Positions 32,819 to 40,397 of a DNA stretch of 49,363 nt are shown here, one piece after another. Position 1 is the first letter of the stretch, and each line of letters opens with the position of its first letter. This DNA is from Bacillota bacterium. Its GTDB lineage: Bacteria > Bacillota > Clostridia > Christensenellales > Aristaeellaceae. The stretch lies in the NCBI GenBank assembly GCA_023413135.1, contig JAEZQK010000052.1, positions 1-49,363 on the forward strand, in the 5' to 3' direction. Under the pieces are notes generated by a model. The model was not told the DNA's origin, made no database searches, and saw nothing but the letters and a program-made list of their open reading frames with translations. Made by a program: the position numbers and the translations under genes.

Positions 32819-33790
32819 TTACACCTTCACGACCTTTTGCGCCGCATCCGCCTTATACTCATTTTCCAAAAGCTGCGTCAGGGCGATGGCGCGGTCGATG
32901 TCGAAGGCGATCGGCTTGTCGTACAGCACTGCGTCCAGGAACTGGCGCAAGGGAGAGGGCATCGCCTTGGGAATATCGTCCGGGATGACCCAGCCATTTA
33001 TGCCCGACGGCTTGGAGTAGATGCGCAGCTTGCCGTTCTCGATGACGATGGAGCCTTCGGTGCCCAGGATCTCAATGGCGCTGTTGGAATACGGAGAGAC
33101 AAATCCGGTCTCGAGCACGGCGATGGCCTGATTCTCAAATTCGATAGCGGATACTGCGTTGTCCTCCATCGTCTTGGGACAGCAGACGGTATTGAACATG
33201 GATGTTACGCGCACGGGCTTGCCCAGCAGGTAGCTGGCCTGATAGTTCGGGTGGCAGCCCAGATCCATCATCGCGCCGCCGCCGGTCTTCGTGGCATCGT
33301 ACCAATAATCAGGCAGCCAGCCCTGGGAAGATCCACCATGTGCCGCGCGGATGCGCAGGTACGTGACCTTACCCAGCTTCCCCTCGTCGATGGCATGCTT
33401 GGCATAGCGCATCTCGCCGGAAATCAGGCCGGGAAACGAAATCGCGAACTTGACGGCGTTGTCCTCGATCGCTTTTTTGATCTCTTCGCACGCCGCGACC
33501 GTGGGCGCCAGCGCCTTTTCGGTAAAAATGGGCTTCTTCGCGTTTGCTGCGGCAATGATCAGCGGCTTATGCTCGCACGTCGGCGCGTCCACAACCACCG
33601 CGTCCACAAGACCTAAGAACTTTATAAGATCCGGCTCGTATACCGCCGAGAACTTCTGTGCCGCGGCCTGGCCCCGGGCAGCGTCGTCATCCCAGATTGC
33701 CGTGACCTTCGCGTCTCCCTGCGCGTTTACGAACGTGGCGTAGCCGTCCGCGTGCACGTGCCACATCGATAGCATGCCAACTTTAAGCAT
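32819..33790 (-). CDS. Gfo/Idh/MocA-family oxidoreductase A
   Basis: 323 residues. An NAD(P)-dependent sugar or polyol dehydrogenase fold: N-terminal Rossmann domain, then the alpha/beta domain that binds the sugar. The nucleotide loop is unusual (VGMLSMWHVHADGY in place of GxGxxG), and the usual EKP reads TEKALAP. GGGAMMDLGCHPNY is the conserved C-domain motif with the Asp and His involved in catalysis. An aggagg site precedes the ATG. It lies 18 bases after oxidoreductase B and is the last full gene of the glycyl-radical operon. The substrate is unknown. Confidence 0.88.
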   Translation of the reverse strand: MLKVGMLSMWHVHADGYATFVNAQGDAKVTAIWDDDAARGQAAAQKFSAVYEPDLIKFLGLVDAVVVDAPTCEHKPLIIAAANAKKPIFTEKALAPTVAACEEIKKAIEDNAVKFAISFPGLISGEMRYAKHAIDEGKLGKVTYLRIRAAHGGSSQGWLPDYWYDATKTGGGAMMDLGCHPNYQASYLLGKPVRVTSMFNTVCCPKTMEDNAVSAIEFENQAIAVLETGFVSPYSNSAIEILGTEGSIVIENGKLRIYSKPSGINGWVIPDDIPKAMPSPLRQFLDAVLYDKPIAFDIDRAIALTQLLENEYKADAAQKVVKV

Positions 33791-33808
33791 TGTTTTTGTC
33801 CTCCTCTT

Positions 33809-34900
33809 TTATATGGTCGGAATCTCGATCTCCACTTCGCGCTTCAACTGGCTCGAGCGGTAGATGCCGTCGCAGATCGCCTGGTTGTACAGGATTTCCT
33901 CGCCGGGCACAGGCGCGGGGCCGCCGGTCAAAAGCGCGTCCACGAAGCCGCGCATCTTGGCCGGCCAGATATCCACGGGGGCGGAACCTTCATAGGCATT
34001 GAAGGGGATGGTCGGCAGCACGTATGAATCGATGTGCTGGCCGTTAACGTCAGTGAAATACATCACGCGGGACGGGCGCTTGAGTTCATCCTGCGTATTC
34101 AGGATCTTGATGGCGCCTTCGGTGCCCAGCCACAGCGTGTCGCCCAATGTATCCGCGTGCATTGCCCAGGATTGCTTGAACACGTACGTAACGTCGCCTT
34201 CCATACGCACCAGTGCCACGGAGAAATCATCCACGTCGAAGGTATCCGCGCCAGGCCAGTACTTCGGGTTCTTTCCAAAGTAGTTCGTCGCGATGGCCGA
34301 AACGGTCAGGGGCTTTGGATACTTGATGGCGTGCAGGCACTCGTCGATGGAATAGCAGCCGATATCGCCAAGACAGCCATAGCCGGCCTTGGATTTGTCG
34401 ACAAACGTGCCCGCCGGGATGCCCCTGCGGCGGCCGCCGCCGCTCTGCACATAGTACACCTTGCCAAGCGCGCCGGATGCGATGATATCGTCCACCTTTT
34501 TGCGCATGAAATCGTACCGGGGCTGAAAGCCGATTGTCAGAAACTTGTTCGCCTTTTTCGAGGCGCGCACCATATCGACCGCTTCTTGAAGCGTAAAGGA
34601 CATGGGTTTTTCGCACAGCACGTGAATCCCCGCTTCCAGCAGCGCGATGGCGCACTCGGCATGGGTGGTGTTGTAGGTGCAAACGCTGGCGCCATCCATC
34701 TGAACATTCTTGATAAGGTCGTATACATTCTCAACCGCGGGCGCCTTGTGGAGGCCGTACTTATCGAGGAATGCGCGCGCCTTGCCGGGTACAATATCGC
34801 ACGCGCCGACGATTTCCACGTCGTCAAAAGTCATGTAGGGTTTCATGTGCGCGTGGGCGATCCCGCCCGTTCCGACGATTCCAATGCGGAGCTTAGCCAT
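33809..34900 (-). CDS. Gfo/Idh/MocA-family oxidoreductase B
   Basis: 363 residues with a canonical Rossmann start (LRIGIVGTGGIAHAHM), CEKPMSFTLQEAVDM for the EKP motif, and GYGCLGDIGCYSIDE carrying the catalytic Asp region. ATG at 34900 has gggaggt upstream; an upstream in-frame extension overlaps the end of the glycyl radical gene and is discarded. It is 26 bases after that gene. Two different members of this family in one operon suggest oxidation and re-reduction of neighbouring positions on one cyclic or sugar substrate; this is inference. Confidence 0.9.
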   Translation of the reverse strand: MAKLRIGIVGTGGIAHAHMKPYMTFDDVEIVGACDIVPGKARAFLDKYGLHKAPAVENVYDLIKNVQMDGASVCTYNTTHAECAIALLEAGIHVLCEKPMSFTLQEAVDMVRASKKANKFLTIGFQPRYDFMRKKVDDIIASGALGKVYYVQSGGGRRRGIPAGTFVDKSKAGYGCLGDIGCYSIDECLHAIKYPKPLTVSAIATNYFGKNPKYWPGADTFDVDDFSVALVRMEGDVTYVFKQSWAMHADTLGDTLWLGTEGAIKILNTQDELKRPSRVMYFTDVNGQHIDSYVLPTIPFNAYEGSAPVDIWPAKMRGFVDALLTGGPAPVPGEEILYNQAICDGIYRSSQLKREVEIEIPTI

Positions 34901-34926
34901 GGAAACACCTCCCAATCTTACTTTTC

Positions 34927-37068
34927 TTATCTGTTCGCAATCCATCGGTCCACCACCTGTTGGCGGTATTCCTTGGACAGCGACTTAAAGAACGCGCTGT
35001 AGCCCGTCACGCGCACCACCAGATCCGGGTACTTATCCGGATCCTGATGCGCTTCCAGCAGCTTTTCCTTTGAAACGACATTGATATTGATGAGCGTACC
35101 GCCCATGTCGTTGTGGGCCATGAGGTACGCCTTCATGAGCGCTATGCCGCCATTTTCTTGTGCGAGCCCGGCGTCGAAGTCCACCTGAAGCGGCGTAGAA
35201 TTGCCCCAGCCCGACTGCACGCGCGCCACCGCGTTGGCCTTGGCCGTGGGCGCGGTGCCTCCGCGCAGGAAGCCGGGGTCCGGATCGGCTGAGTGGGAGA
35301 TCGGGTCACCCGCGTGGCGGCCGTTTGCCGTGGCGGGCAGCGCACGGCCATGGTTGTACACCTCGCCGTGGGAGAAGATGCCAGGCAGCACGATGTATCC
35401 ATCATTCGTGGGCGTCAGGCGCATCAAATCCGAATAAAGGTCCGCCACATATTTTGCGTAGTTATCAGCCCGGGAGTTCCCGCTGCCGAAATGCGGAACA
35501 TTTTTAAGCAACAGGCGGATCTCCTCATAGCCCTTGAAATCCGCCGCAAGTGCCGTGTGCAATTCCTCCCAGGTCAGCGCGCCTTCTACAACCACACGCT
35601 GCTCGATGGCCGCCAAGGAATCCGCCACCGTAGCCAGCGCAGTACCGTCGCAGGCAAAATTGATGATGTCCACGCCACCCGCGGACATGTCGATGCCGCG
35701 CTCAATGGGACCATGAGCAAAGAGGTTGTAGATGATCTCGGGCCGGTTCAGATGCTTGTATTTTGCATGCCAGTCGAAGCCCTGCTTGATGACGTCCACC
35801 GCGATGGCAAGATGCTTTTCGTATCGGGCAAGCAGGTTTTCCATGGACTTTTCTTCATCCGACGCCATCATCTCGTCGATGGCGATGGTCATGGGCTTTG
35901 CCAGGCAGACGCGCGTCACATCCTGCAGGCAGTACTCAATGCCCGGCAGCGCCGTCCAGTTGCAGCCGACCTTTGCGCGCATGCGCGCCAGCGCCTGCGG
36001 CCGCCCGTTGCGCATATAACCCTTGTCCAACCCGCCTGAGCAGGAGTAACATACGCCCGTGCCGTCCTCGAACAGGTATTGGACGCAACGGGTCAAGAGC
36101 TCGTCGTTCGTATTCTCGTGCAGCCGCATGGCAATGTTGGCAGGGATACGCAGCCTGTGCATGCCCTCAAGGATCAAAAACGACATGCGGCTCGAAAGAT
36201 CTGTGCCTTCTACCGGGTGCTGGCCGCCGATCTGGCTGTAATGCGTGTCGTTAAACAGCAGCGATACGATGTACCACACCACCTCCTCGTCGTCTACGAT
36301 GACACCGTTTATCACGTCGCGCTCGTAAAACGGGCGCAGCAGTTCATCCAGCTCCTGCAGCGCACCGCCGGTGTAATACATCCGGTCGATCGTCTGGAAC
36401 CAGCCCAGGAACTGCACCGCTTCGCGCAGGGTTCTGGGCGGATTGTCGATAAGCCACTCGTTTATAGCCGCGATATCCGAAAGGTTTTTCCGGATGAACA
36501 CATCCTTTTCACGCGCCGCCATCTCGCGCGCGTATTCCACGTGCCGGCGCATCCAATTTTGAACTGCCATCACCACGCGCTCTTCGCCGTCGTAGAACGA
36601 GGTATCCTTCGGATGATTTTTTTCCCGGAAGAAACGGATTTTTTTGAGCAGCCCGCCAAAGCCCAGTTCCAGGCCGATGTTCATGTCGGGCGCCACATGG
36701 TTCATGGCGTAGATGCCGCGATTGCGGATATTATACTTTTCCCAGATGGGGATCAGGTCGTCCCGCCGCTCTTCGGGCCGCCAGGGATCGGGTAGATCGC
36801 ACGCGTGCGCCCACGCGCCGGCAATGGCGCTATAGGGGTGCACGTAGGCGGGGTGCGCGTCAAGAAACGCGCAAAAAGTCTTTGACACCGCGTCCATGCC
36901 CGTCGTAAGGCCGCTCTTCTCATCACGGAAGACCTCGTGCTCCACCCGGCCCAGGGGCACCCAGCCATGGTCGTCGTTGTCGTAGTGCCCGGCGATCTTA
37001 AGCTTCTGGTCGTTGTACATAAGCTTCGTTTTGCGAATTTCCTCATTGCGCTGCTGATAACTTACCAT
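34927..37068 (-). CDS. Glycyl radical enzyme of unknown substrate (PFL-like family)
   Basis: 713 residues. The C-terminal glycyl-radical loop is intact: G689 in VVRVTGYSAFF. The catalytic-thiyl position appears to be C369 in AKVGCNWTALPG. In glycerol, propanediol and choline-type enzymes this motif reads GCVE; here Asn-Trp replaces Val-Glu, so the general-base Glu of diol dehydratases is missing. Other landmarks are present (PHFGSGNSRAD, GGTLININVVSKEKLL). The stop of the activase overlaps a possible ATG (TGATG); the next ATG at 37068 has better ribosome-site spacing. It sits between its activase and two oxidoreductases. Reaction unknown. Confidence 0.9.
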   Translation of the reverse strand: MVSYQQRNEEIRKTKLMYNDQKLKIAGHYDNDDHGWVPLGRVEHEVFRDEKSGLTTGMDAVSKTFCAFLDAHPAYVHPYSAIAGAWAHACDLPDPWRPEERRDDLIPIWEKYNIRNRGIYAMNHVAPDMNIGLELGFGGLLKKIRFFREKNHPKDTSFYDGEERVVMAVQNWMRRHVEYAREMAAREKDVFIRKNLSDIAAINEWLIDNPPRTLREAVQFLGWFQTIDRMYYTGGALQELDELLRPFYERDVINGVIVDDEEVVWYIVSLLFNDTHYSQIGGQHPVEGTDLSSRMSFLILEGMHRLRIPANIAMRLHENTNDELLTRCVQYLFEDGTGVCYSCSGGLDKGYMRNGRPQALARMRAKVGCNWTALPGIEYCLQDVTRVCLAKPMTIAIDEMMASDEEKSMENLLARYEKHLAIAVDVIKQGFDWHAKYKHLNRPEIIYNLFAHGPIERGIDMSAGGVDIINFACDGTALATVADSLAAIEQRVVVEGALTWEELHTALAADFKGYEEIRLLLKNVPHFGSGNSRADNYAKYVADLYSDLMRLTPTNDGYIVLPGIFSHGEVYNHGRALPATANGRHAGDPISHSADPDPGFLRGGTAPTAKANAVARVQSGWGNSTPLQVDFDAGLAQENGGIALMKAYLMAHNDMGGTLININVVSKEKLLEAHQDPDKYPDLVVRVTGYSAFFKSLSKEYRQQVVDRWIANR

Positions 37069-37070
37069 CA

Positions 37071-37991
37071 TCACTCCTCCTTAATAAATCCCCGCTTTAC
37101 ATTATAAACCGGAACATATTTCACCGCGGCCATCGTAAGCGCCGCCATGGCATCATTCGTCGGGGTATAGAAATCCTTCGTTTCCTCACAAAGCGCCTCG
37201 CGCTTGGCGTTGCCCAGCGCGTGGTAGGGGATCAACTGGTAATGGACGAGATTTTTGAGTTTTGAGACGTGCGTTGCGACTGCCTCGATCTCCGCGGGCG
37301 TATCGTTCACACCACCGATGACGGGCGTACGCGCGATAATCTTTTTGCCTGCCGCATCGAGCCTCATAAGCGTATGAAAGATCGCCTCACGGTCCCCGTG
37401 GATATAGCGCTCGTAAATTTCCGGGCTGAACGCTTTCACATCGAACAGCACCAGGTCGATATACGTTAGCGACGGCTCGATATTCGAAAAGGGGTAATTC
37501 CCCGCCGTTTCAACCGCAGTGTGGATATCCCTTTCTTTTGCACCCCTTAAAAGCGCCGCGAGAAACTCCTTTTGAAGCGCGGGCTCTCCGCCTGAGACAG
37601 TCATCCCGCCGCCGGAGCTTTTGTAATAGGCTTTGTCCTCGTTAACCTCCAAAAGCACTTCTTCGGCACTCATCCGCTTGCCCGAGCATATCAGCGCTTG
37701 CGTGTTGCAGGCACAGGCGCACAGCCCGCACCCTAAGCATAACCCCCGGTCATACGCGTGCCCATCATTCCCCAGCGTATGCGCGCCGCGCGGACAAACA
37801 GAAACACACAGCCCGCATCCTATACACCGGTTCGGATAGTACTGTATTTGAATCTGCGCGCTGAGCGATTCGGGGTTGTGGCACCACTGACATCGATTCG
37901 AGCATCCCTTCAGGAAGACCGTGGTGCGAATTCCGGGGCCGTCGTGAAGGGCAAAGCGCTGAATGTCGAAAACCATTCCGCTCGTTTGCAT
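37071..37991 (-). CDS. Glycyl-radical enzyme activating enzyme (radical SAM)
   Basis: 306 residues. The radical-SAM cluster is C30-x3-C34-x2-C37 (KGCSNRCQWCHNP). Two inserted ferredoxin clusters follow (C56, C59, C62, C66 and C85, C88, C91 with C95), as in activases of the hydroxyphenylacetate-decarboxylase and dehydratase type rather than the short PFL activase. GGGMTVSGGEP is the SAM-binding motif. It generates the glycyl radical on the next gene's product. ATG at 37991 has gaggag 6 bases upstream, better than the ATG at 38009. First gene of the operon. Confidence 0.95.
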   Translation of the reverse strand: MQTSGMVFDIQRFALHDGPGIRTTVFLKGCSNRCQWCHNPESLSAQIQIQYYPNRCIGCGLCVSVCPRGAHTLGNDGHAYDRGLCLGCGLCACACNTQALICSGKRMSAEEVLLEVNEDKAYYKSSGGGMTVSGGEPALQKEFLAALLRGAKERDIHTAVETAGNYPFSNIEPSLTYIDLVLFDVKAFSPEIYERYIHGDREAIFHTLMRLDAAGKKIIARTPVIGGVNDTPAEIEAVATHVSKLKNLVHYQLIPYHALGNAKREALCEETKDFYTPTNDAMAALTMAAVKYVPVYNVKRGFIKEE

Positions 37992-38038
37992 GGCATACTC
38001 CTCAGGCATCTATGAATCATTGCGCTTGCTTTTTCCAT

Positions 38039-38144
38039 ATTGTATCACACTCCTCGCGAAAAGCGTATACCTCACGCGAAATTTGATATTTTTTTCGTAA
38101 CCTGATATATTCCACTTGCAAACATTTAGCAAGCATGCTATGAT
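38039..38144. promoter_or_regulatory. Divergent promoters between the glycyl-radical and ABC operons
   Basis: Plus strand: TTGCAA at 38116-38121, 17-base spacer, TATGAT at 38139-38144, a good promoter for the permease operon with a leader of about 150 nt. Minus strand: TACAAT at 38044-38039 is a candidate -10 for the activase operon, without a clear -35. Two direct CGCGAAA repeats (near 38055 and 38075) lie between them and could be regulator sites. Confidence 0.55.
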
Positions 38145-38201
38145 GTTCTTAACTTCCGACGGAGAACATAGAACCTAATCAACAAAATTTGTCGCGATAA
38201 A

Positions 38202-38225
38202 TTGACGATATGAGCAAACCGTCAA
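38202..38225. promoter_or_regulatory. Inverted repeat in the ABC-operon leader, candidate operator
   Basis: TTGACG and CGTCAA are spaced 12 bases apart downstream of the plus-strand promoter. A roadblock site for the GntR/LacI-type regulator encoded at the end of this operon is plausible; no binding data can be inferred. Confidence 0.35.
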
Positions 38226-38306
38226 AAATATGTCTATCTCTATGGCTTTTTGCGCGTAGCAACCGAATGCAACTGATATATATCACATAGAACCAGGAGG
38301 ATGCGC

Positions 38307-39257
38307 ATGGCACAAGTGATCGAGAAAGGGCGCAATCTACGCACTAAAGGCGGAACCACCCTCCCTCGGCGAATCCGGCAGCACTGGATGCTTTATGTGT
38401 TTCTCTCCTTTGGTCTTGTTTGGTTGATCATCTTCGCGTACTACCCCATGTACGGGGCTCAAATTGCCTTCAAGGATTACAAGTACAACCTGGGTTTTGC
38501 GGGCAGCCCCTGGGTGGGACTTAAGCATTTCAAGGCTTTTTTGCAGGATCTGGACTTTTATACGGTGGTCAGGAACACGCTCTCCATCAACGGCCTGAAG
38601 CTGTTTCTATGCTTTCCCGCGCCGATTCTGCTAGCGCTGTTGATCAATGAGGTGCGGTCAAGCCGATTCAAAAAGACCGTACAAACGATGAGCTACCTTC
38701 CACACTTTGTTTCCTGGGTCGTTGTCATATCGATTATGACCGCGGTGTTTTCGCCCTACGGCGGCATCATCAACAACATTCGCAAGGGCATGGGGCTGGA
38801 GTCGGTATTCTTTATGGGGCGCCGGGAGTATTTCTACCCGATGGTGATCCTTTCTGATATATGGAAAGGCGCAGGCTGGGGCTCCATCATTTACCTTGCG
38901 GCGCTCACCGGCATAAGCCCGGAGCTTTATGAAGCCGCACGGATCGACGGCGCGGGCAAATTCAAGTGTGTGCTTCACGTGACGCTGCCCGGAATTATAG
39001 GAACCATCGGCATCATGCTGATCATGGCCATCGGAAATCTTTTAAACCTGGGCCTGGATCCGATCATGCTTTTCCAGCAGCCAGACAATTATGTCTATTC
39101 CGAAATCATTGATACGTACGTCTTAAAGCGTGGCCTCCAATATGGTAAATTTGAGTACGCCACCGCTATAGGGCTGACCAAATCGATCATGGCGCTGATT
39201 CTTATGTCGCTGGCGAACTTCGTCGCGAAGAAGACGATGGAAGTCGGGCTGTGGTGA
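38307..39257 (+). CDS. ABC sugar permease, LplB type (CUT1)
   Basis: 316 residues with about six transmembrane segments. The opening FLSFGLVWLIIFAYYPMYGAQ and then IAFKDYKYNLG is the LplB hallmark. The EAA loop that docks the ATPase is EAARIDGAGKFKC. It forms the importer with the YtcP-like permease and the solute-binding protein below; CUT1 systems of this sort take up oligo- or modified sugars. No ATPase gene is nearby, so it presumably uses a shared MsmX-type ATPase. The second of two close ATGs (38307) is used, 6 bases after aggagg. Confidence 0.94.
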   Translation: MAQVIEKGRNLRTKGGTTLPRRIRQHWMLYVFLSFGLVWLIIFAYYPMYGAQIAFKDYKYNLGFAGSPWVGLKHFKAFLQDLDFYTVVRNTLSINGLKLFLCFPAPILLALLINEVRSSRFKKTVQTMSYLPHFVSWVVVISIMTAVFSPYGGIINNIRKGMGLESVFFMGRREYFYPMVILSDIWKGAGWGSIIYLAALTGISPELYEAARIDGAGKFKCVLHVTLPGIIGTIGIMLIMAIGNLLNLGLDPIMLFQQPDNYVYSEIIDTYVLKRGLQYGKFEYATAIGLTKSIMALILMSLANFVAKKTMEVGLW

Positions 39258-39449
39258 GAATTCGAGAAAATGACAACGTCATATTCTCTACCCTGCACTT
39301 TTTGCCTGTTGCCTTCTGCATCTGTCTGCGCTTTGCTTGCCCGATGCAAGGTAGGGGTTCCACCCCTTCCATGCATCCCCGGAAATTTGTTCCCCCTTTC
39401 ACCGGATGATTAAGGCGCCCTTCGGTGCGAAAAAGGAAGGATGTCGTGC
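39258..39449 (+). other. Inter-permease gap with two hairpins
   Basis: 192 bp between two permease genes that are usually adjacent. A 10-of-11-bp hairpin lies at 39264-39288 (loop AAC), and a second at 39343-39377 pairs GATGCA with TGCATC and GGGGT with ACCCC. No convincing gene. The hairpins may tune the permease ratio by processing or partial termination. Confidence 0.5.
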
Positions 39450-40334
39450 ATGATCGGCGAAACCGGCTCCCAAAGAATCTTTAAGGTGTTCAATTACGCG
39501 TTCCTGCTGCTGTTCGGCCTGATAGCGCTGTACCCTTTTTGGTATGTGCTGGTGGCGTCGTTTAATACGGGCCGGGACTTCGCGCGCGGCGGCGTATACT
39601 TCTTCCCCAGAGAATTTACCTTCGAAAACTACATGCTGGCGTTTCGGGATCCGCGCATCTTTGCATCCCTTCAGATTTCGGTGATCACCACGGCGCTGAG
39701 CGTGGTGCTCAGCCTCTTCGCTACGGCGCTGTTCGCCTACGCGATATCGGTCAAAACCCTTCCGGGCCGCTCGTTTTTCTCGTTCTTCTTCTTCTTTACC
39801 ACCATTTTCAGCGGCGGTATGATCCCCTATTACATCCTGCTGAGGGATCTGGGGCTTACCAAGAGCATTTGGCTCTACGTGATACCGACGGTGTACAGCT
39901 TTTTTAACTTCCTGCTGCTGCGCACGTACTTTAACAATATTCCAAACGAGATGCGCGAATCCGCCCACATAGACGGGGCCGGGGAGTTGACGATCCTGTT
40001 CCGGATCTATTTGCCTCTGTCTATGCCCATACTTGCGACCCTTGCGCTGTTCATCGGCGTCGGGCGGTGGAATGACTGGTTTATGGGTGCGTATTACCAG
40101 AGCAAAACGAACCTGGTTCCGGCCGCTACGCTTTTGAAAATTCTCTTAAGCGAAGCGTCCACCTCTTCGGTGAAGTCCGGCCAGGAGACCACCACCCTTA
40201 CGCTGACTTCCTACACGCCCCAATCGATGCAGATGGCCTTCGTCATGATCCTGACGATGCCCATCGTGGTGGTATACCCCTTCCTGCAGAAGTATTACGT
40301 AAAGGGCGTTATGATCGGTTCGGTGAAGGGATAA
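39450..40334 (+). CDS. ABC sugar permease, YtcP/UgpE type (CUT1)
   Basis: 294 residues, about six transmembrane segments, partner of the LplB-type subunit. FGLIALYPFWYVLVASFN at the N-terminus and RESAHIDGAGELTILFRI (EAA loop) are typical. The C-terminus ends FLQKYYVKGVMIGSVKG, the standard ending of this subfamily. ATG at 39450 follows aaggaagg by 9 bases. The solute-binding protein follows after a 63-bp gap with a perfect hairpin. Confidence 0.94.
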   Translation: MIGETGSQRIFKVFNYAFLLLFGLIALYPFWYVLVASFNTGRDFARGGVYFFPREFTFENYMLAFRDPRIFASLQISVITTALSVVLSLFATALFAYAISVKTLPGRSFFSFFFFFTTIFSGGMIPYYILLRDLGLTKSIWLYVIPTVYSFFNFLLLRTYFNNIPNEMRESAHIDGAGELTILFRIYLPLSMPILATLALFIGVGRWNDWFMGAYYQSKTNLVPAATLLKILLSEASTSSVKSGQETTTLTLTSYTPQSMQMAFVMILTMPIVVVYPFLQKYYVKGVMIGSVKG

Positions 40335-40343
40335 AAGAAGATC

Positions 40344-40368
40344 TATAAGTAAGGGAAACTTACTTATA
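40344..40368 (+). other. Intercistronic hairpin before the solute-binding gene
   Basis: TATAAGTAAG and CTTACTTATA form a perfect 10-bp stem with loop GGAAA. It has no T tract, so it is more likely an mRNA-stability or processing element favouring the abundant binding protein than a terminator. Confidence 0.5.
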
Positions 40369-40397
40369 AATAATAAAGATGGATGGGAGAGAATTTC

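Noticed and set aside
34927..37068. Assignment as B12-independent propanediol dehydratase of a rhamnose pathway
   Set aside because: The GCVE motif is absent and there are no microcompartment or propanediol genes nearby.
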